Of a DNA stretch of 55,584 nucleotides, positions 46,418 to 55,584 are shown piece after piece. The first letter of the stretch is position 1; each line of letters opens with the position of its first letter. The notes under the pieces are model-generated. The model was not told the DNA's origin. It made no database searches and worked only from the letters and a program-made list of their open reading frames with translations. Both the position numbers and the translations under genes were made by a program. Origin of the DNA: Planococcus sp. MER TA 32b (GTDB lineage: Bacteria; Bacillota; Bacilli; Bacillales_A; Planococcaceae); the NCBI GenBank assembly GCA_023715185.1, contig JAMCAN010000006.1, forward strand, positions 1 to 55,584, given 5' to 3'.

Positions 46418-46900
46418 TTAAAGCTTCCGTTCCACCAATAGGATCACAGCAAGCGCCGCGATGCCTTCTTCTCGCCCCAGATATCCAAGCTTTTCATTCG
46501 TCGTCGCTTTGACATTGACCTGCGAGATATCCGCTTCCAATAAACCGGCGATCGACTCTCTCAACTGTTCGATATAAGGCGCCAGCTTCGGCTTTTGCGC
46601 AATCACTGTACAATCCACATTGCCCAGTTCATATCCCTGCTCTTTCACATATTGCCAAATGTGCGTCATAAGCTTGCGGGAATCGGCATCTTTGAATTCA
46701 GGGTCCGTATCCGGGAAATGCTTGCCGATATCTCCTCCGCCAATCGCTCCAAGCGCCGCATCCGTAATCGTATGCAGCAAGACATCCGCATCCGAATGTC
46801 CGAGAAGCCCCTTGTGATGAGGGATTTCAATCCCCCCTAAAATCAATGGCCTGCCTTCGACCAATTGATGCACATCATACCCTTGTCCAATCCGAATCAT
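46418..46900 (-). CDS. ispF: 2-C-methyl-D-erythritol 2,4-cyclodiphosphate synthase
   Basis: 160 residues. Zinc ligands D9, H11 and H43 are in GYDVH and SDADVLLH. It makes the cyclodiphosphate in the non-mevalonate isoprenoid pathway. The start overlaps the ispD stop by 4 bp, so consecutive pathway steps are coupled. Confidence 0.97.
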   Translation of the reverse strand: MIRIGQGYDVHQLVEGRPLILGGIEIPHHKGLLGHSDADVLLHTITDAALGAIGGGDIGKHFPDTDPEFKDADSRKLMTHIWQYVKEQGYELGNVDCTVIAQKPKLAPYIEQLRESIAGLLEADISQVNVKATTNEKLGYLGREEGIAALAVILLVERKL

Positions 46901-47592
46901 TGCTGTTCCTCCTGTCTGCGACTTTCCAAAATTGCTTTGCCGTATATCAAATCATCCGGTGTCGTCATTTTCACATTTTCATAATTGCTTTCAACAATCT
47001 TTACGGGATGTCCGAGCCTTTCCACCAGCATGGCTTCATCCGTACCTAGAAATCCTGCTTCAAAAGCCGCTGCAGCCGCTTCTTTAATCAGCGCATACTG
47101 GAACGCTTGCGGCGTCTGGATGATCCATAATCTTTCCCGTTCAACCGTCTCCGTAATAAAACCGGATTCCGCTTTTTTGATTGTATCCTTTACCCGAACG
47201 CCTGCAATCGCCGCACCGGAATCCGCTGCTTCCTCTGCAAGTCGCGAAATCACTTCGGCATCGATAAATGGACGCGCCGCATCATGCACGAGCACCACGT
47301 CACAATCCGGAATCATCTCCAGGCATGCCCGGACGCTGTCTTGCCTTTCAGCGCCGCCGACAGCAAAGCCTGACACTTTCGTAATCCCGTATTCTTTCAC
47401 AAAATCCTCCATCAGCGGACGCTCTTCCTCTTTTACTGCAAGCCAAATCGCCTCGCAATTTGGATCCCGTTGAAAAACTTCTAGTGTATAGATGAAGATC
47501 GGTTTATCGAATAACTCCAACAGTAATTTATTTTTATCCGCCTTCATCCGCTTGCCGCTCCCCGCAGCAGGCAAGACAACTGTATATCTCAT
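46897..47592 (-). CDS. ispD: 2-C-methyl-D-erythritol 4-phosphate cytidylyltransferase
   Basis: 231 residues; nucleotide-binding loop PAAGSGKRM (8-16) and [11 protein letters not shown] near 100. It transfers CMP to methylerythritol phosphate. It lies 21 bp after the PIN-protein gene and is probably transcribed with it. Confidence 0.96.
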   Translation of the reverse strand: MRYTVVLPAAGSGKRMKADKNKLLLELFDKPIFIYTLEVFQRDPNCEAIWLAVKEEERPLMEDFVKEYGITKVSGFAVGGAERQDSVRACLEMIPDCDVVLVHDAARPFIDAEVISRLAEEAADSGAAIAGVRVKDTIKKAESGFITETVERERLWIIQTPQAFQYALIKEAAAAAFEAGFLGTDEAMLVERLGHPVKIVESNYENVKMTTPDDLIYGKAILESRRQEEQQ

Positions 47593-47613
47593 AAGCTTAC
47601 ATCCTTTTATCCA

Positions 47614-48711
47614 TCATTTAGCGCCCCGCGGCTTAGCAAAAATCATCCGTCCCGCAGAAGTTTGCAGCACACTTGTAACCGTTACATCGATTGCATCGCC
47701 GATGTATTTCTTCCCGTCTTCAATGACAATCATCGTGCCGTCATCCAAATAAGCGACGCCCTGATTCTGTTCTTTGCCGTCTTTAATCACGACGACATGC
47801 ATATCTTCACCCGGAATGACCACCGGTTTTACGGCATTCGCCAAATCGTTGATATTCAAGACAGGCACATTATGCAGTTCACAGACTTTATTCAAATTAA
47901 AATCATTCGTTACGACCTGGCCGCCCATTTTCTTGGCTGCACGCATCAATTTTAAATCCACTTCCGCCACTTCATCAAAACTTTCTTCCGTAATCATGAT
48001 GGCGCCTTCGCGTTCACTTTGCAGCCGCTTCAAGATATCGAGTCCGCGGCGGCCTCTCGTACGCTTCAATGTATCGGATGAATCCGCAATATGCTGCAAT
48101 TCGGACAACACGAATTGCGGTACGACAAATGTGCCCTCCATGAAACCTGTAGCTGAAATATCCGCAATCCGGCCATCAATGATGACGCTTGTGTCCAATA
48201 ACTTGTAATCCGTCTTATCCACCGGCAATACTTTGATTTCCTGATCTTCCTCGTTTTTCTTGGCATTCAGTGCCATTTTCGATGGCGTCAGCATGCTCAA
48301 CATCTCGTCCCGCTTCTGGAACCCGACCTGGAAGCCAAGGTAACCGAGAACCACCGATAGAATGATTGGTGCGGCAGTCGCAACAAGCGGAATATCAATC
48401 GTACTTAACGCAAATCCGATCAGGAATGCCACGATCAATCCGATGATCAATCCTACTGTCCCAAACAGCAGATCCGGCGTCGGCGCATGGAGAAGCTTTT
48501 CTTCCATCCACTTCATAAATCGCACCAGTGAATCTGCAAATAATAACGATAATAAGAAAAAAATAAGAGCTCCCACAAGAGCAGAAACTATTGCGTTATT
48601 GATCCAAGGGCTGTCGATCATAGGTATAAGTTCAAAAACATAAGGTAAGAATATAATTCCGACAGTAGCACCGATCAATAAAAATAAAACCTGAATAATT
48701 CTTTTTAACAT
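47614..48711 (-). CDS. yacL: YacL-type membrane PIN/TRAM domain protein
   Basis: 365 residues. Four N-terminal membrane helices (about 5-28, 37-60, 83-107, 112-137) are followed by a cytoplasmic PIN nuclease domain starting LLDTSVIIDGRIADI (near 180) and a C-terminal TRAM domain (about 290-355). Catalytic-type acidic residues remain. Function is unproven; relatives are putative membrane-tethered RNases. ATG at 48711 follows GAAGGAGG. In B. subtilis disA precedes it; here radA does. Confidence 0.88.
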   Translation of the reverse strand: MLKRIIQVLFLLIGATVGIIFLPYVFELIPMIDSPWINNAIVSALVGALIFFLLSLLFADSLVRFMKWMEEKLLHAPTPDLLFGTVGLIIGLIVAFLIGFALSTIDIPLVATAAPIILSVVLGYLGFQVGFQKRDEMLSMLTPSKMALNAKKNEEDQEIKVLPVDKTDYKLLDTSVIIDGRIADISATGFMEGTFVVPQFVLSELQHIADSSDTLKRTRGRRGLDILKRLQSEREGAIMITEESFDEVAEVDLKLMRAAKKMGGQVVTNDFNLNKVCELHNVPVLNINDLANAVKPVVIPGEDMHVVVIKDGKEQNQGVAYLDDGTMIVIEDGKKYIGDAIDVTVTSVLQTSAGRMIFAKPRGAK

Positions 48712-48732
48712 ATTTCCACCTCCTTCAATCCA

Positions 48733-48738
48733 ATTATA
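48733..48738 (-). promoter_or_regulatory. Possible -10 element for yacL-ispD-ispF
   Basis: A perfect TATAAT lies 21 bp before the yacL start and downstream of the radA terminator, but no good -35 is found at 16-18 bp. It would give a very short leader. Confidence 0.3.
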
Positions 48739-48780
48739 CACATATCATTTATAAAACGCTGTTTAGACCTCATACAACCA

Positions 48781-48806
48781 AAAAAATAGGAGGCATAGCC
48801 CCCTAT
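48781..48806 (-). terminator. Rho-independent terminator at the radA stop
   Basis: AATAGGgG pairs with CcTCCTATT around CTATG, overlapping the radA stop codon (48803-48805) and followed by TTTTTT on the minus strand. Confidence 0.75.
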
Positions 48807-50179
48807 TGTGGAAAGATCTCTTTTAATGCATCATTTACTGTTTCTACACCAACTACTCGGATGCCTTCCGGGAAATCCCAGCCGCCGATATTGGATTTTG
48901 GAACAATCGCCCGTTTGAATCCAAGCTTTGCCGCTTCCTGTACCCTTTGTTCAATCCGGGAAACGCGCCGCACTTCGCCCGTCAACCCGACTTCACCAAT
49001 AATACAGTCAAAACCGTTCGGTGCAACATCACGGTAACTGGATACTATGCTTGCCAGCACAGCCAAATCGATGGCCGGCTCATCCAATTTGACGCCGCCC
49101 GCCACTTTAATATAAGCGTCCTGCGCCTGAAGCAGCATGCCCATCCTCTTTTCCAGTACGGCCATCAACAGTGAAACTCTATTCTGATCAAGGCCGGTCG
49201 CCATCCGTTTCGGATAATTGAAGCTCGACGGTGTAACAAGCGCCTGAATCTCCACCAGAATTGGCCGCGTCCCTTCCATTGAGGCTACGACTGTCGAACC
49301 GGCCGCTCCGCTTGATCGCTCTTGCAGAAATAATTCGGACGGGTTTAAAACTTCTTTTAACCCGCTTTGAAGCATTTCAAAAATTGCGATTTCGTTCGTT
49401 GAACCAAAACGGTTTTTGACACTGCGCAAAATCCGGTACGTATGATGGCGCTCCCCTTCAAAATAAAGGACGGTATCCACCATATGTTCAAGAATTCTAG
49501 GCCCCGCAATTTGCCCTTCCTTCGTCACATGCCCTACAAGGAAAATGGCAATATTCTTCGTTTTGGCAATGCGCATCAATTCCGCTGTGCTTTCACGGAC
49601 TTGCGTAACACTGCCGGGAGCCGATGTAACTTCAGGATGATGGACCGTCTGAATCGAATCGACGATCACAAAATCCGGGTCCACTTCTTCGATTGTGTGA
49701 TTGATCAACTCAAGATTGGTTTCTGCGTAAATGTATAGATCTGAAGAAGAGGCGTCGAGACGCTCTGCCCGCAGCTTTGTTTGCCGGATGGATTCTTCAC
49801 CTGAAATATAGAGAACTTTGCTGCCGCTATTTGCCAGCATTGCCGATACCTGCAGAAGCAAAGTCGATTTCCCGATACCTGGATCTCCACCGATCAATAC
49901 GAGTGAGCCGGGTACGATTCCTCCGCCAAGTACACGGTTCAGCTCACTGAGCTCAGTCGTAACGCGCGGTTCTTCTTTTGTCTCGATCGAATTGATGGGT
50001 GTCGCTTTCTGCGGAGCCGCAGCCGTATGCTGGAAAGCGCTTCTCGTCCCCTTCGGAACAGCCACTTCGATTTCTTCGGTCATTTGATTCCATTCTCCGC
50101 AATTCGGACATTTCCCCATCCATTTCGCCGATTCATATCCACAAGACTGGCATACGAATTTCGATTTCTTCTTTGCCAT
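48803..50179 (-). CDS. radA: DNA repair protein RadA
   Basis: 458 residues: Cys4 zinc finger (C10, C13, C24, C27), a RecA-like ATPase with Walker [10 protein letters not shown] (98-106), the RadA-specific motif KNRFGS (near 256) and a C-terminal Lon-protease-like domain (from about 300). It acts as a branch-migrating helicase in recombination. Its ribosome site lies only about 20 nt after the clpC terminator, so it is expressed by readthrough or from a promoter inside clpC. Confidence 0.96.
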   Translation of the reverse strand: MAKKKSKFVCQSCGYESAKWMGKCPNCGEWNQMTEEIEVAVPKGTRSAFQHTAAAPQKATPINSIETKEEPRVTTELSELNRVLGGGIVPGSLVLIGGDPGIGKSTLLLQVSAMLANSGSKVLYISGEESIRQTKLRAERLDASSSDLYIYAETNLELINHTIEEVDPDFVIVDSIQTVHHPEVTSAPGSVTQVRESTAELMRIAKTKNIAIFLVGHVTKEGQIAGPRILEHMVDTVLYFEGERHHTYRILRSVKNRFGSTNEIAIFEMLQSGLKEVLNPSELFLQERSSGAAGSTVVASMEGTRPILVEIQALVTPSSFNYPKRMATGLDQNRVSLLMAVLEKRMGMLLQAQDAYIKVAGGVKLDEPAIDLAVLASIVSSYRDVAPNGFDCIIGEVGLTGEVRRVSRIEQRVQEAAKLGFKRAIVPKSNIGGWDFPEGIRVVGVETVNDALKEIFPQ

Positions 50180-50197
50180 GTGCTCCTCCTTCTAATG

Positions 50198-50232
50198 AAA
50201 AACCGCTCGCCAGAGAAATCTCCGGCGAGCGG
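50198..50232 (-). terminator. Rho-independent terminator after clpC
   Basis: Perfect 9-bp GC-rich stem CCGCTCGCC/GGCGAGCGG (50203-50211 with 50224-50232), then TTTTT on the minus strand. It begins about 14 nt past the clpC stop. Confidence 0.9.
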
Positions 50233-50245
50233 AATATCTTATTGC

Positions 50246-52684
50246 TTATTTCTTCACAGGTTCTTTTGTGCGAACCACAAATTCATCATTTTCCACATCA
50301 AAGACGATGCGTTGCCCTGCTAAAGCCGTTCCTTTCAGAAGCTCTTCAGACAAACGGTCTTCAACGTGTTTTTGCAGCGACCGGCGAAGAGGACGAGCCC
50401 CGTATTCCGGATCGTAACCTTCTTTAGCGACCTTATCCAAAGCGGCTTCTGTCAGCTCCAGGTTAATATCCTGCTCCTGAAGACGATCAGCCAATTGCTT
50501 CGTCATCAATGTCACGATTTCACGCAAGTTCTCTTTTTCAAGAGAGTGGAACACAATCATGTCATCAATACGGTTAAGGAACTCAGGACGGAATGCTTTC
50601 TTCAATTCCGCAAGCATTTTCGATTTCATATCCTTATAATCCGTTTTTGCGTCCTCTAAATTGAAACCAACGTATTTATTGTATTTCAATTCTTCTGCAC
50701 CGACGTTCGATGTCATGATGATGACTGTATTGCGGAAATCGACACGGCGGCCTTTTGAGTCCGTTAAACGGCCATCTTCAAGTACTTGTAAAAGGATATT
50801 GAATACATCCGGATGCGCTTTTTCGATTTCATCAAGCAGAATGACAGAATACGGTTTTCTGCGGACTTTTTCAGTCAGCTGGCCACCTTCGTCATAACCC
50901 ACATAACCTGGAGGCGAACCGACCAGACGGGAAGTCGAATGTCTTTCCATGTATTCGGACATATCAATGCGGATCATCGCATCTTCGTCTCCAAACATTG
51001 ATTCAGCCAAGGCACGCGCCAATTCCGTTTTACCTACCCCTGTAGGGCCAAGGAAGATAAATGAACCGATTGGACGTTTAGGATCTTTCAATCCCGCACG
51101 GGCACGTCTGATTGCTTTTGAAATGGAAGTTACTGCTTCATTTTGGCCAATTACCCGGCTATGAAGAATTTCTTCCAAATTCAATAATTTATCTGATTCC
51201 GTCTGAGCCAGTTTCGATACCGGAATGCCAGTCCACATGGACACGACTTTCGCAATATCTTCAACAGTCACTTCAGATTCTTCCTTACCTTGTTTTTCTT
51301 TCCATTCTTTTTTCGTTTTATCCAATTGATCTTTTAACTTTTGTTCTGCGTCACGGAGAGATGCCGCTTTTTCAAACTCCTGGCTTTGCACTGCTTCGTT
51401 TTTCTCAGAACGCGCAGCTTCAAGTTTCTCTTCCATCTCTTTAAGATCCGGCGGAGTAGTGTATGAGCGAAGTCTAACTTTCGAACCCGCCTCATCAATT
51501 AAATCAATAGCTTTATCCGGAAGGAAACGGTCAGAAATATAACGGTCCGACATTTTCGCTGCTGCGTCAATTGCCTCATCCGTAATTTTCACACGGTGAT
51601 GAGCTTCGTAACGATCACGCAAGCCTTTGATGATTTGGATGGATTCTTCTACTGAAGGCTCATCCACTTGAATTGGCTGGAAGCGCCGTTCAAGAGCCGC
51701 ATCTTTTTCAATATACTTGCGGTATTCATCCAAAGTCGTAGCACCGATGCATTGAAGTTCGCCTCTCGCCAACGCCGGTTTAAGGATATTCGAAGCATCA
51801 ATCGCACCTTCAGCTCCACCTGCGCCAATCAGTGTATGAAGTTCATCAATGAATAAGATAACATTTCCTGCCTGACGAATTTCATCCATAACTTTTTTCA
51901 AACGGTCTTCAAACTCACCGCGGTATTTTGTTCCGGCAACTACGGTACCCATATCCAGAACCATTACGCGTTTATCTCGTAAAGTTTCAGGAATTTCATT
52001 ATTCACGATCTGCTGGGCCAAACCTTCTGCGATGGCTGTTTTACCAACCCCTGGCTCACCAATTAACACTGGATTATTTTTCGTACGGCGGCTCAATACT
52101 TCAATTACACGTGTAATCTCATCGCTTCTGCCGATTACCGGATCTAAGCTGCCTTCGCGTGCAACTTGTGTCAAATCACGGGCTAGTCCGTCCAAAGTCG
52201 GTGTATTGGCCGATGCATTCGGGCTGCTTCCTGTAGAAGCCTGTTCGTTGCTGCCAAGCAATTGCAATACTTGTTGACGGGCTTTATTCAAGCTGACACC
52301 AGCATTACCAAGCACACGTGCAGCCACGCCTTCTCCTTCACGAATAAGCGCTAACAGCAAATGCTCTGTGCCAATATAGGAATGACCCAGTTTTCTGGAT
52401 TCATCAACTGACAATTCGATAACTTTTTTCGCTCTCGGCGTATAATGCACAATCGGGCCGACATCTTTTTCGCCGATGCCGACAAGTTCTGTAACGCCTT
52501 CTTCGATCAATTGCGTATTAACTTCAATCGCTTCCAAAGCTTTGGCTGCAATACCGCCGCCTTCACGAATTAAACCAAGTAAAATATGTTCTGTTCCAAT
52601 GGATTCATGTTTCATGCGAATTGCTTCTTCTTGAGCCAGTTGAAGAACCTTCTGTGCTCTTTGTGTAAATCTATTGAACATCAT
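50246..52684 (-). CDS. clpC: ATP-dependent Clp protease ATPase subunit ClpC
   Basis: 812-residue Hsp100 unfoldase. Two N-terminal Clp repeats (about 3-143), first AAA+ module with GEPGVGKT (near 207), a middle UVR-containing coiled-coil (about 415-470) for McsB/MecA contact and a second AAA+ module with GPTGVGKT (near 545). It feeds arginine-phosphorylated and adaptor-bound proteins to ClpP. Its ATG overlaps the mcsB stop by 4 bp. Confidence 0.98.
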   Translation of the reverse strand: MMFNRFTQRAQKVLQLAQEEAIRMKHESIGTEHILLGLIREGGGIAAKALEAIEVNTQLIEEGVTELVGIGEKDVGPIVHYTPRAKKVIELSVDESRKLGHSYIGTEHLLLALIREGEGVAARVLGNAGVSLNKARQQVLQLLGSNEQASTGSSPNASANTPTLDGLARDLTQVAREGSLDPVIGRSDEITRVIEVLSRRTKNNPVLIGEPGVGKTAIAEGLAQQIVNNEIPETLRDKRVMVLDMGTVVAGTKYRGEFEDRLKKVMDEIRQAGNVILFIDELHTLIGAGGAEGAIDASNILKPALARGELQCIGATTLDEYRKYIEKDAALERRFQPIQVDEPSVEESIQIIKGLRDRYEAHHRVKITDEAIDAAAKMSDRYISDRFLPDKAIDLIDEAGSKVRLRSYTTPPDLKEMEEKLEAARSEKNEAVQSQEFEKAASLRDAEQKLKDQLDKTKKEWKEKQGKEESEVTVEDIAKVVSMWTGIPVSKLAQTESDKLLNLEEILHSRVIGQNEAVTSISKAIRRARAGLKDPKRPIGSFIFLGPTGVGKTELARALAESMFGDEDAMIRIDMSEYMERHSTSRLVGSPPGYVGYDEGGQLTEKVRRKPYSVILLDEIEKAHPDVFNILLQVLEDGRLTDSKGRRVDFRNTVIIMTSNVGAEELKYNKYVGFNLEDAKTDYKDMKSKMLAELKKAFRPEFLNRIDDMIVFHSLEKENLREIVTLMTKQLADRLQEQDINLELTEAALDKVAKEGYDPEYGARPLRRSLQKHVEDRLSEELLKGTALAGQRIVFDVENDEFVVRTKEPVKK

Positions 52685-53781
52685 ATAGAATCCTCTCCTT
52701 CTTTATCTCCGTTAATTTTGTATTCTTCTTTCAAACGTTCCCGAAAAAGCTTAGCCCGGGCGATATCCCGTTCATTCGGCGACAATGGCTTCTCTGAATA
52801 ATGCTGCAGAAAAGCTGGTTGCATAAAAATCATCAACTCATTCAGGATGGACATATCGATATTTTCTATTAACTTCAAGTCTATACCCAAACGGACATCA
52901 GAAAGGCATTTAGCCGCTTCTTCAGTCGTCAACAACCTCGAATACGTTAGAATACCGAGAGAGCGGTAAATACGGTCTTCGAGTTTCAATGGCGAATTGT
53001 TTAAAATCGCCTCTCGGGCACGTCGCTCCTGTTCGATAATCTGTTCAGTCATATTCTGCAGATCCTGTAGAATTTCATATTCGGATTTGCCGAGCGTCAA
53101 TTGGTTGGAAATTTGATAGACATTCCCCAATGCTTCGCTTCCTTCTCCATAGATACCCCTCACAACCATTCCTAAGCGTGAAATAGCAGGAATAATGCGA
53201 GTAATCTGCTGGGACATCGTTAAAGCAGGCAAATGAAGCATCACTGAAGCTCTCATTCCCGTACCAGTATTTGTTGGGCAACTAGTCAAGTAGCCGAATT
53301 TCTCATGAAATGCGTATTGCAAATTCTCCTCAAGCAGTGAATCCAACTGATTAGCAATTTTATAAGCTTCTTGCAAATGGAAACCTGACTGCAAACTTTG
53401 GATACGCAAATGATCTTCTTCATTTATCATAATACTGAGTTCTTCATTTTTTGAAAGCATAACCGATCCTGAATGGACACCTGACGCCAAATAAGGACTG
53501 ATTAAATGTTTCTCCACCAATAAAGCTCGGTGTAACGAAGAAACCTCATGAATGTCAATATGAGTAAATTCCTGATCTAAATCATTGCCCCTATCCAATA
53601 AAACAGAAGAGATTGCCTTATCTACTTTTAAAGCTTCGTCTTCTGTAAAAGCATACGGAAATTTAAACTCACTTAGATTTCGCGCTAATCTTATTCTTGT
53701 ACTCATGGCTATATCCGTATTTTCTCCTTCATTGGCCATCCAACTGCTCGCTTTGGGTTCCAAAAAACGATCAATCGCCAC
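52681..53781 (-). CDS. mcsB: Protein arginine kinase McsB
   Basis: 366 residues, related to phosphagen kinases. STRIRLARN (27-35) and NEEDHLR (120-126) shape the nucleotide and arginine sites; the conserved cysteine is C168 in [10 protein letters not shown]. Near the C terminus RDIARA matches the RDxxRA motif that senses phosphoarginine. It tags proteins for ClpCP and inactivates CtsR with McsA. The start is GTG at 53781, 8 nt after GGGAG, overlapping mcsA by 11 bp. Confidence 0.95.
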   Translation of the reverse strand: MAIDRFLEPKASSWMANEGENTDIAMSTRIRLARNLSEFKFPYAFTEDEALKVDKAISSVLLDRGNDLDQEFTHIDIHEVSSLHRALLVEKHLISPYLASGVHSGSVMLSKNEELSIMINEEDHLRIQSLQSGFHLQEAYKIANQLDSLLEENLQYAFHEKFGYLTSCPTNTGTGMRASVMLHLPALTMSQQITRIIPAISRLGMVVRGIYGEGSEALGNVYQISNQLTLGKSEYEILQDLQNMTEQIIEQERRAREAILNNSPLKLEDRIYRSLGILTYSRLLTTEEAAKCLSDVRLGIDLKLIENIDMSILNELMIFMQPAFLQHYSEKPLSPNERDIARAKLFRERLKEEYKINGDKEGEDSI

Positions 53782-54304
53782 GATTAGCACTCCCTTCAAG
53801 CTCTTTGTTCAATTCTCGTACCTGATCTCTCAATTTTGCCGCTTCTTCAAATTCCTCTGTCTCTATCGAAACTTTCAATTGCTTTCTTAACTCTTCAATT
53901 TCTTTTTTTATTTTTAAGGTACTGCCATAAGAGGCTGGAATTTTTCCAGCATGTTCTTTATTTCCATTGTGAAGACGTTTAAATATCTCCTCAAGATTAG
54001 ATTCGAACGTCTCATAACAAGTTGCACACCCAAATTTGCCTAACTTCAAAAAATCATTAAATGTAAATCCACATGTAGGACATACTGAAATTTCTTTTTG
54101 CACTGGACTTACTGTTGGAGATTGTACTGGAAACCAATTTGAAAGTAATTGGTGAATGGCTAATGGATCTTGCTCAAATGCTAAGTTTAAGTTATGATTC
54201 TCTGCTGCACAAACATGGCATAAATGCCTTTCTGTAAGCTGGCCATTTCTTTTTTGTTTAACTAATACGGATGCAGGACGTTCACCGCATTGATTGCAAA
54301 TCAT
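53771..54304 (-). CDS. mcsA: McsA, activator of the McsB kinase
   Basis: 177 residues with four CxxC pairs (C3/C6, C29/C32, C75/C78, C93/C96), which bind metal, and a C-terminal UVR helical motif (about 135-170). It partners McsB and stabilises CtsR control. ATG at 54304 follows GAGGAG; the in-frame start at 54319 would overlap the ctsR stop and lacks a ribosome site. Confidence 0.95.
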   Translation of the reverse strand: MICNQCGERPASVLVKQKRNGQLTERHLCHVCAAENHNLNLAFEQDPLAIHQLLSNWFPVQSPTVSPVQKEISVCPTCGFTFNDFLKLGKFGCATCYETFESNLEEIFKRLHNGNKEHAGKIPASYGSTLKIKKEIEELRKQLKVSIETEEFEEAAKLRDQVRELNKELEGSANRGD

Positions 54305-54318
54305 CGTACCACTCCTCA

Positions 54319-54786
54319 TTAATTCGACTGAAATTGAATTGTGAACAACATGGCTATTAAAATACGTGCTCTGACTTCATCTCTCAAAGGCAGACCTAAA
54401 AGGAGTGTTGATCGGTCGATAGCACTTAAAATCATCTTTGCTTCCCGCTTGGTTATGATATCTTCGTCTAATAGTCGAAAAACAATATCTTCAGCCATAC
54501 TTTGAGTAGCGCCATTTTCTATATGCTGAATGACTCCGCTAATCAAATCTGACTTTTGGTGAAGGCGTATACGTTTAATTCGAATATAGCCGCCGCCACC
54601 TCTTTTACTTTCAACTATATAACCTCTTTCTGGAGTAAATCTGGTGTTAATTACATAGTTAATTTGGGAAGGGACACATTGAAATTTTTCCGCTATTTCG
54701 CTTCTTTTAATTTCAATATATTCTCTTTCGCTTAATTCGATAACCTGCTTCAAATACCCTTCAATTACATCTGAAATGTTCCGCAT
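54319..54786 (-). CDS. ctsR: Transcriptional repressor CtsR
   Basis: 155 residues. Winged helix-turn-helix (about 1-70) with the heat-sensing glycine-rich wing RGGGGY (62-67), then a C-terminal helical dimer domain carrying arginines used for McsB phosphorylation. It represses clp genes at low temperature. The ATG at 54786 is 8 nt after AGGGG; the GTG three codons earlier is too close to it. First gene of its own regulon operon. Confidence 0.96.
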   Translation of the reverse strand: MRNISDVIEGYLKQVIELSEREYIEIKRSEIAEKFQCVPSQINYVINTRFTPERGYIVESKRGGGGYIRIKRIRLHQKSDLISGVIQHIENGATQSMAEDIVFRLLDEDIITKREAKMILSAIDRSTLLLGLPLRDEVRARILIAMLFTIQFQSN

Positions 54787-54825
54787 CGCATTCACCCCTT
54801 TACTCCTGTTTTACTCAAAGTTGAC

Positions 54826-54842
54826 TTTGACTATATTTGACT
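54826..54842 (-). promoter_or_regulatory. CtsR operator
   Basis: The minus strand reads AGTCAAATATAGTCAAA, an exact match to the CtsR tandem heptad consensus RGTCAAA-NAN-RGTCAAA. A third partial copy (GTCAA) follows directly. It lies just downstream of the -10, where a repressor would block initiation. Confidence 0.95.
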
Positions 54843-54844
54843 TA

Positions 54845-54874
54845 ATTATAACGCATGGTTTTTATAGATTTCAA
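54845..54874 (-). promoter_or_regulatory. Promoter of ctsR-mcsA-mcsB-clpC
   Basis: -35 TTGAAA (54869-54874), 18-bp spacer, -10 TATAAT (54845-54850), adjoining the CtsR operator. Confidence 0.8.
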
Positions 54875-54895
54875 ATATGAAGTACTGAATGTAAA

Positions 54896-54927
54896 ATAAA
54901 AAAATCCCGGAATATTATATTCCGGGC
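54896..54927 (-). terminator. Rho-independent terminator after the DUF3006-like gene
   Basis: Perfect 9-bp stem CCCGGAATA/TATTCCGGG (54906-54914 with 54918-54926), then a long T run on the minus strand. It isolates ctsR from upstream transcription. Confidence 0.92.
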
Positions 54928-54934
54928 CTGGCAT

Positions 54935-55180
54935 TCAATCCTCTTCAAAAATTCTTTTTTTAAAGTCTTTTAAATGACTTTTTGCTGATTTAGTTTCCTC
55001 TTCAACATATTTAGTTCTCCAATGAGTTCCTTCAAACCAAATCTCTACAACATCTCCTGTAGTTACCTCATGAGTAAATTCACTTATAGGAAAAGTATAT
55101 TGTTCACTTTCTTCCCCCAGTGAATTTAATAATGCTGTTCTTTTATCTATTACTTCTACTTTATATATACCTGATTTCAT
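54935..55180 (-). CDS. Small acidic protein, DUF3006-like
   Basis: 81 residues without signal or membrane segment. The pattern of an N-terminal strand (IYKVEVIDKRTALL), a PISEFTHEVTTGDVVEIWFE segment and a charged helical tail EEETKSAK..KKRIFEED resembles DUF3006 proteins, small beta-barrel-plus-helix proteins of unknown role. ATG at 55180 follows GAGGTGG. It is a single-gene unit between the 5S rRNA terminator and ctsR; no clear promoter was identified. The coding sequence is more A/T-rich than its neighbours. Confidence 0.6.
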   Translation of the reverse strand: MKSGIYKVEVIDKRTALLNSLGEESEQYTFPISEFTHEVTTGDVVEIWFEGTHWRTKYVEEETKSAKSHLKDFKKRIFEED

Positions 55181-55269
55181 TCTTACCACCTCATTTTTAA
55201 TTTTCCCATTCTAAAGGTTTTTAATCTTTTATAAATAAAATTCCCAAATAAAGTTCTTCCTATATCTAA

Positions 55270-55308
55270 TAAAAAAAGGCCGCTACCGCTTGCGCGGTAA
55301 CGACCTTT
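55270..55308 (-). terminator. rRNA operon terminator
   Basis: AAAGG-CG-TACCGC pairs with GCGGTA-CG-CCTTT around a 4-nt loop and runs into TTTTTTT on the minus strand, directly after 5S rRNA. No tRNA genes follow the 5S. Confidence 0.93.
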
Positions 55309-55315
55309 CCTTTGT

Positions 55316-55432
55316 GCCCAGCGGCGTCCTACTCTCACAGGGGGAGATCCCCCAACTACCATCGGCGCAAAAGAGCTTAACTGCCGTGTTCGGGATGGGA
55401 ACGGGTGTGGCCTCTTTGCCATCGTCACTGGA
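55316..55432 (-). rRNA. rrf: 5S ribosomal RNA
   Basis: About 117 nt with the conserved core CACACCCGTTCCCATCCCGA, AGTTAAGCTCTTTTGCGCCG and GTGAGAGTAGGACGCCGC. The ends CCAGTG and GCTGG pair as helix I. Ends are placed by comparison with B. subtilis 5S and may be off by one or two bases. Confidence 0.97.
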
Positions 55433-55512
55433 CTGGTTTTTTTGAGTGCTTGCGCCCTCAAAACTGGATAAACGACAGGGAAACGGTTTGATGCAAGCAA
55501 TTCAAAAAGCAA

Positions 55513-55584
55513 TTGGTTAAGTCCTCGATCGATTAGTATTCGTCAGCTGCACGTGTCGCCACGCTTCCACCTCGAACCTATCTA
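55513..55584 (-). rRNA. rrl: 23S ribosomal RNA, 3' end only
   Basis: The minus strand ends ACTAATCGATCGAGGACTTA and ACC, the conserved 3' terminus of 23S rRNA in Bacilli. The gene continues past the right edge. The spacer to 5S (55433-55512) holds the processing-stem sequence with TTGAGGGCGCAAGCACTCAA. Confidence 0.95.

Noticed and set aside
55183..55512. 109-codon minus-strand frame over the 5S rRNA
   Set aside because: It crosses the 5S gene and the rRNA terminator; coding potential is accidental.

Overview
The window is a core-chromosome segment of a Firmicute of the class Bacilli, with every convincing gene on the minus strand. Gene order matches the Bacillus subtilis stretch from ctsR to salA/kbaA that lies between two rRNA operons. 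Protein sequences, the mixed base composition and the retention of kbaA and sigH without cwlD or gerD point to the Planococcaceae/Caryophanaceae (Planococcus or Sporosarcina-like). That placement is inference. No phage, insertion sequence, CRISPR array or plasmid gene was seen.

Read in the direction of transcription (right to left), the window opens with the 3' end of a 23S rRNA, a 5S rRNA and a strong terminator, followed by a small DUF3006-like gene. Next come the CtsR regulon operon ctsR-mcsA-mcsB-clpC (with an exact CtsR operator), radA, a YacL-type PIN protein, ispD-ispF, gltX, a T-box-controlled cysE-cysS-mrnC-rlmB-yacP block, sigH and rpmG-secE-nusG. Then follow rplK-rplA, rplJ-rplL behind an L10 leader, an RsmC-like methyltransferase, rpoB-rpoC, rpsL-rpsG-fusA and tuf. 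A Na+/H+ antiporter-family gene is inserted between tuf and the large S10-spc-alpha ribosomal cluster (rpsJ to rplQ, including secY, adk, infA and rpoA). The cluster is followed by the ECF transporter module ecfA1-ecfA2-ecfT, truA, rplM-rpsI, salA and kbaA. The window closes on the promoter and 5' leader of the next rRNA operon, whose 16S gene lies beyond position 1.

The region is an expression hub: transcription (rpoA, rpoB, rpoC, nusG, sigH), translation (about 30 ribosomal proteins, EF-G, EF-Tu, IF-1, two tRNA synthetases), export (secY, secE), RNA maturation (mrnC, rlmB, truA, yacP) and protein quality control (clpC-mcsAB). No new multi-gene system was found. The interest lies in departures from the B. 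subtilis order: disA, ybxF, map, the KOW-protein gene, ybaJ-ybaK-cwlD, gerD and ybaC are all absent from their usual places. It also lies in unexplained non-coding structure: a tandem repeat element at the cwlD position, a possibly structured infA leader where map should be, a predicted 5'-terminal hairpin on the tuf mRNA, a hairpin between rpoB and rpoC, a hairpin separating the nusG Shine-Dalgarno from its start, and terminators inside operons that should throttle downstream genes.
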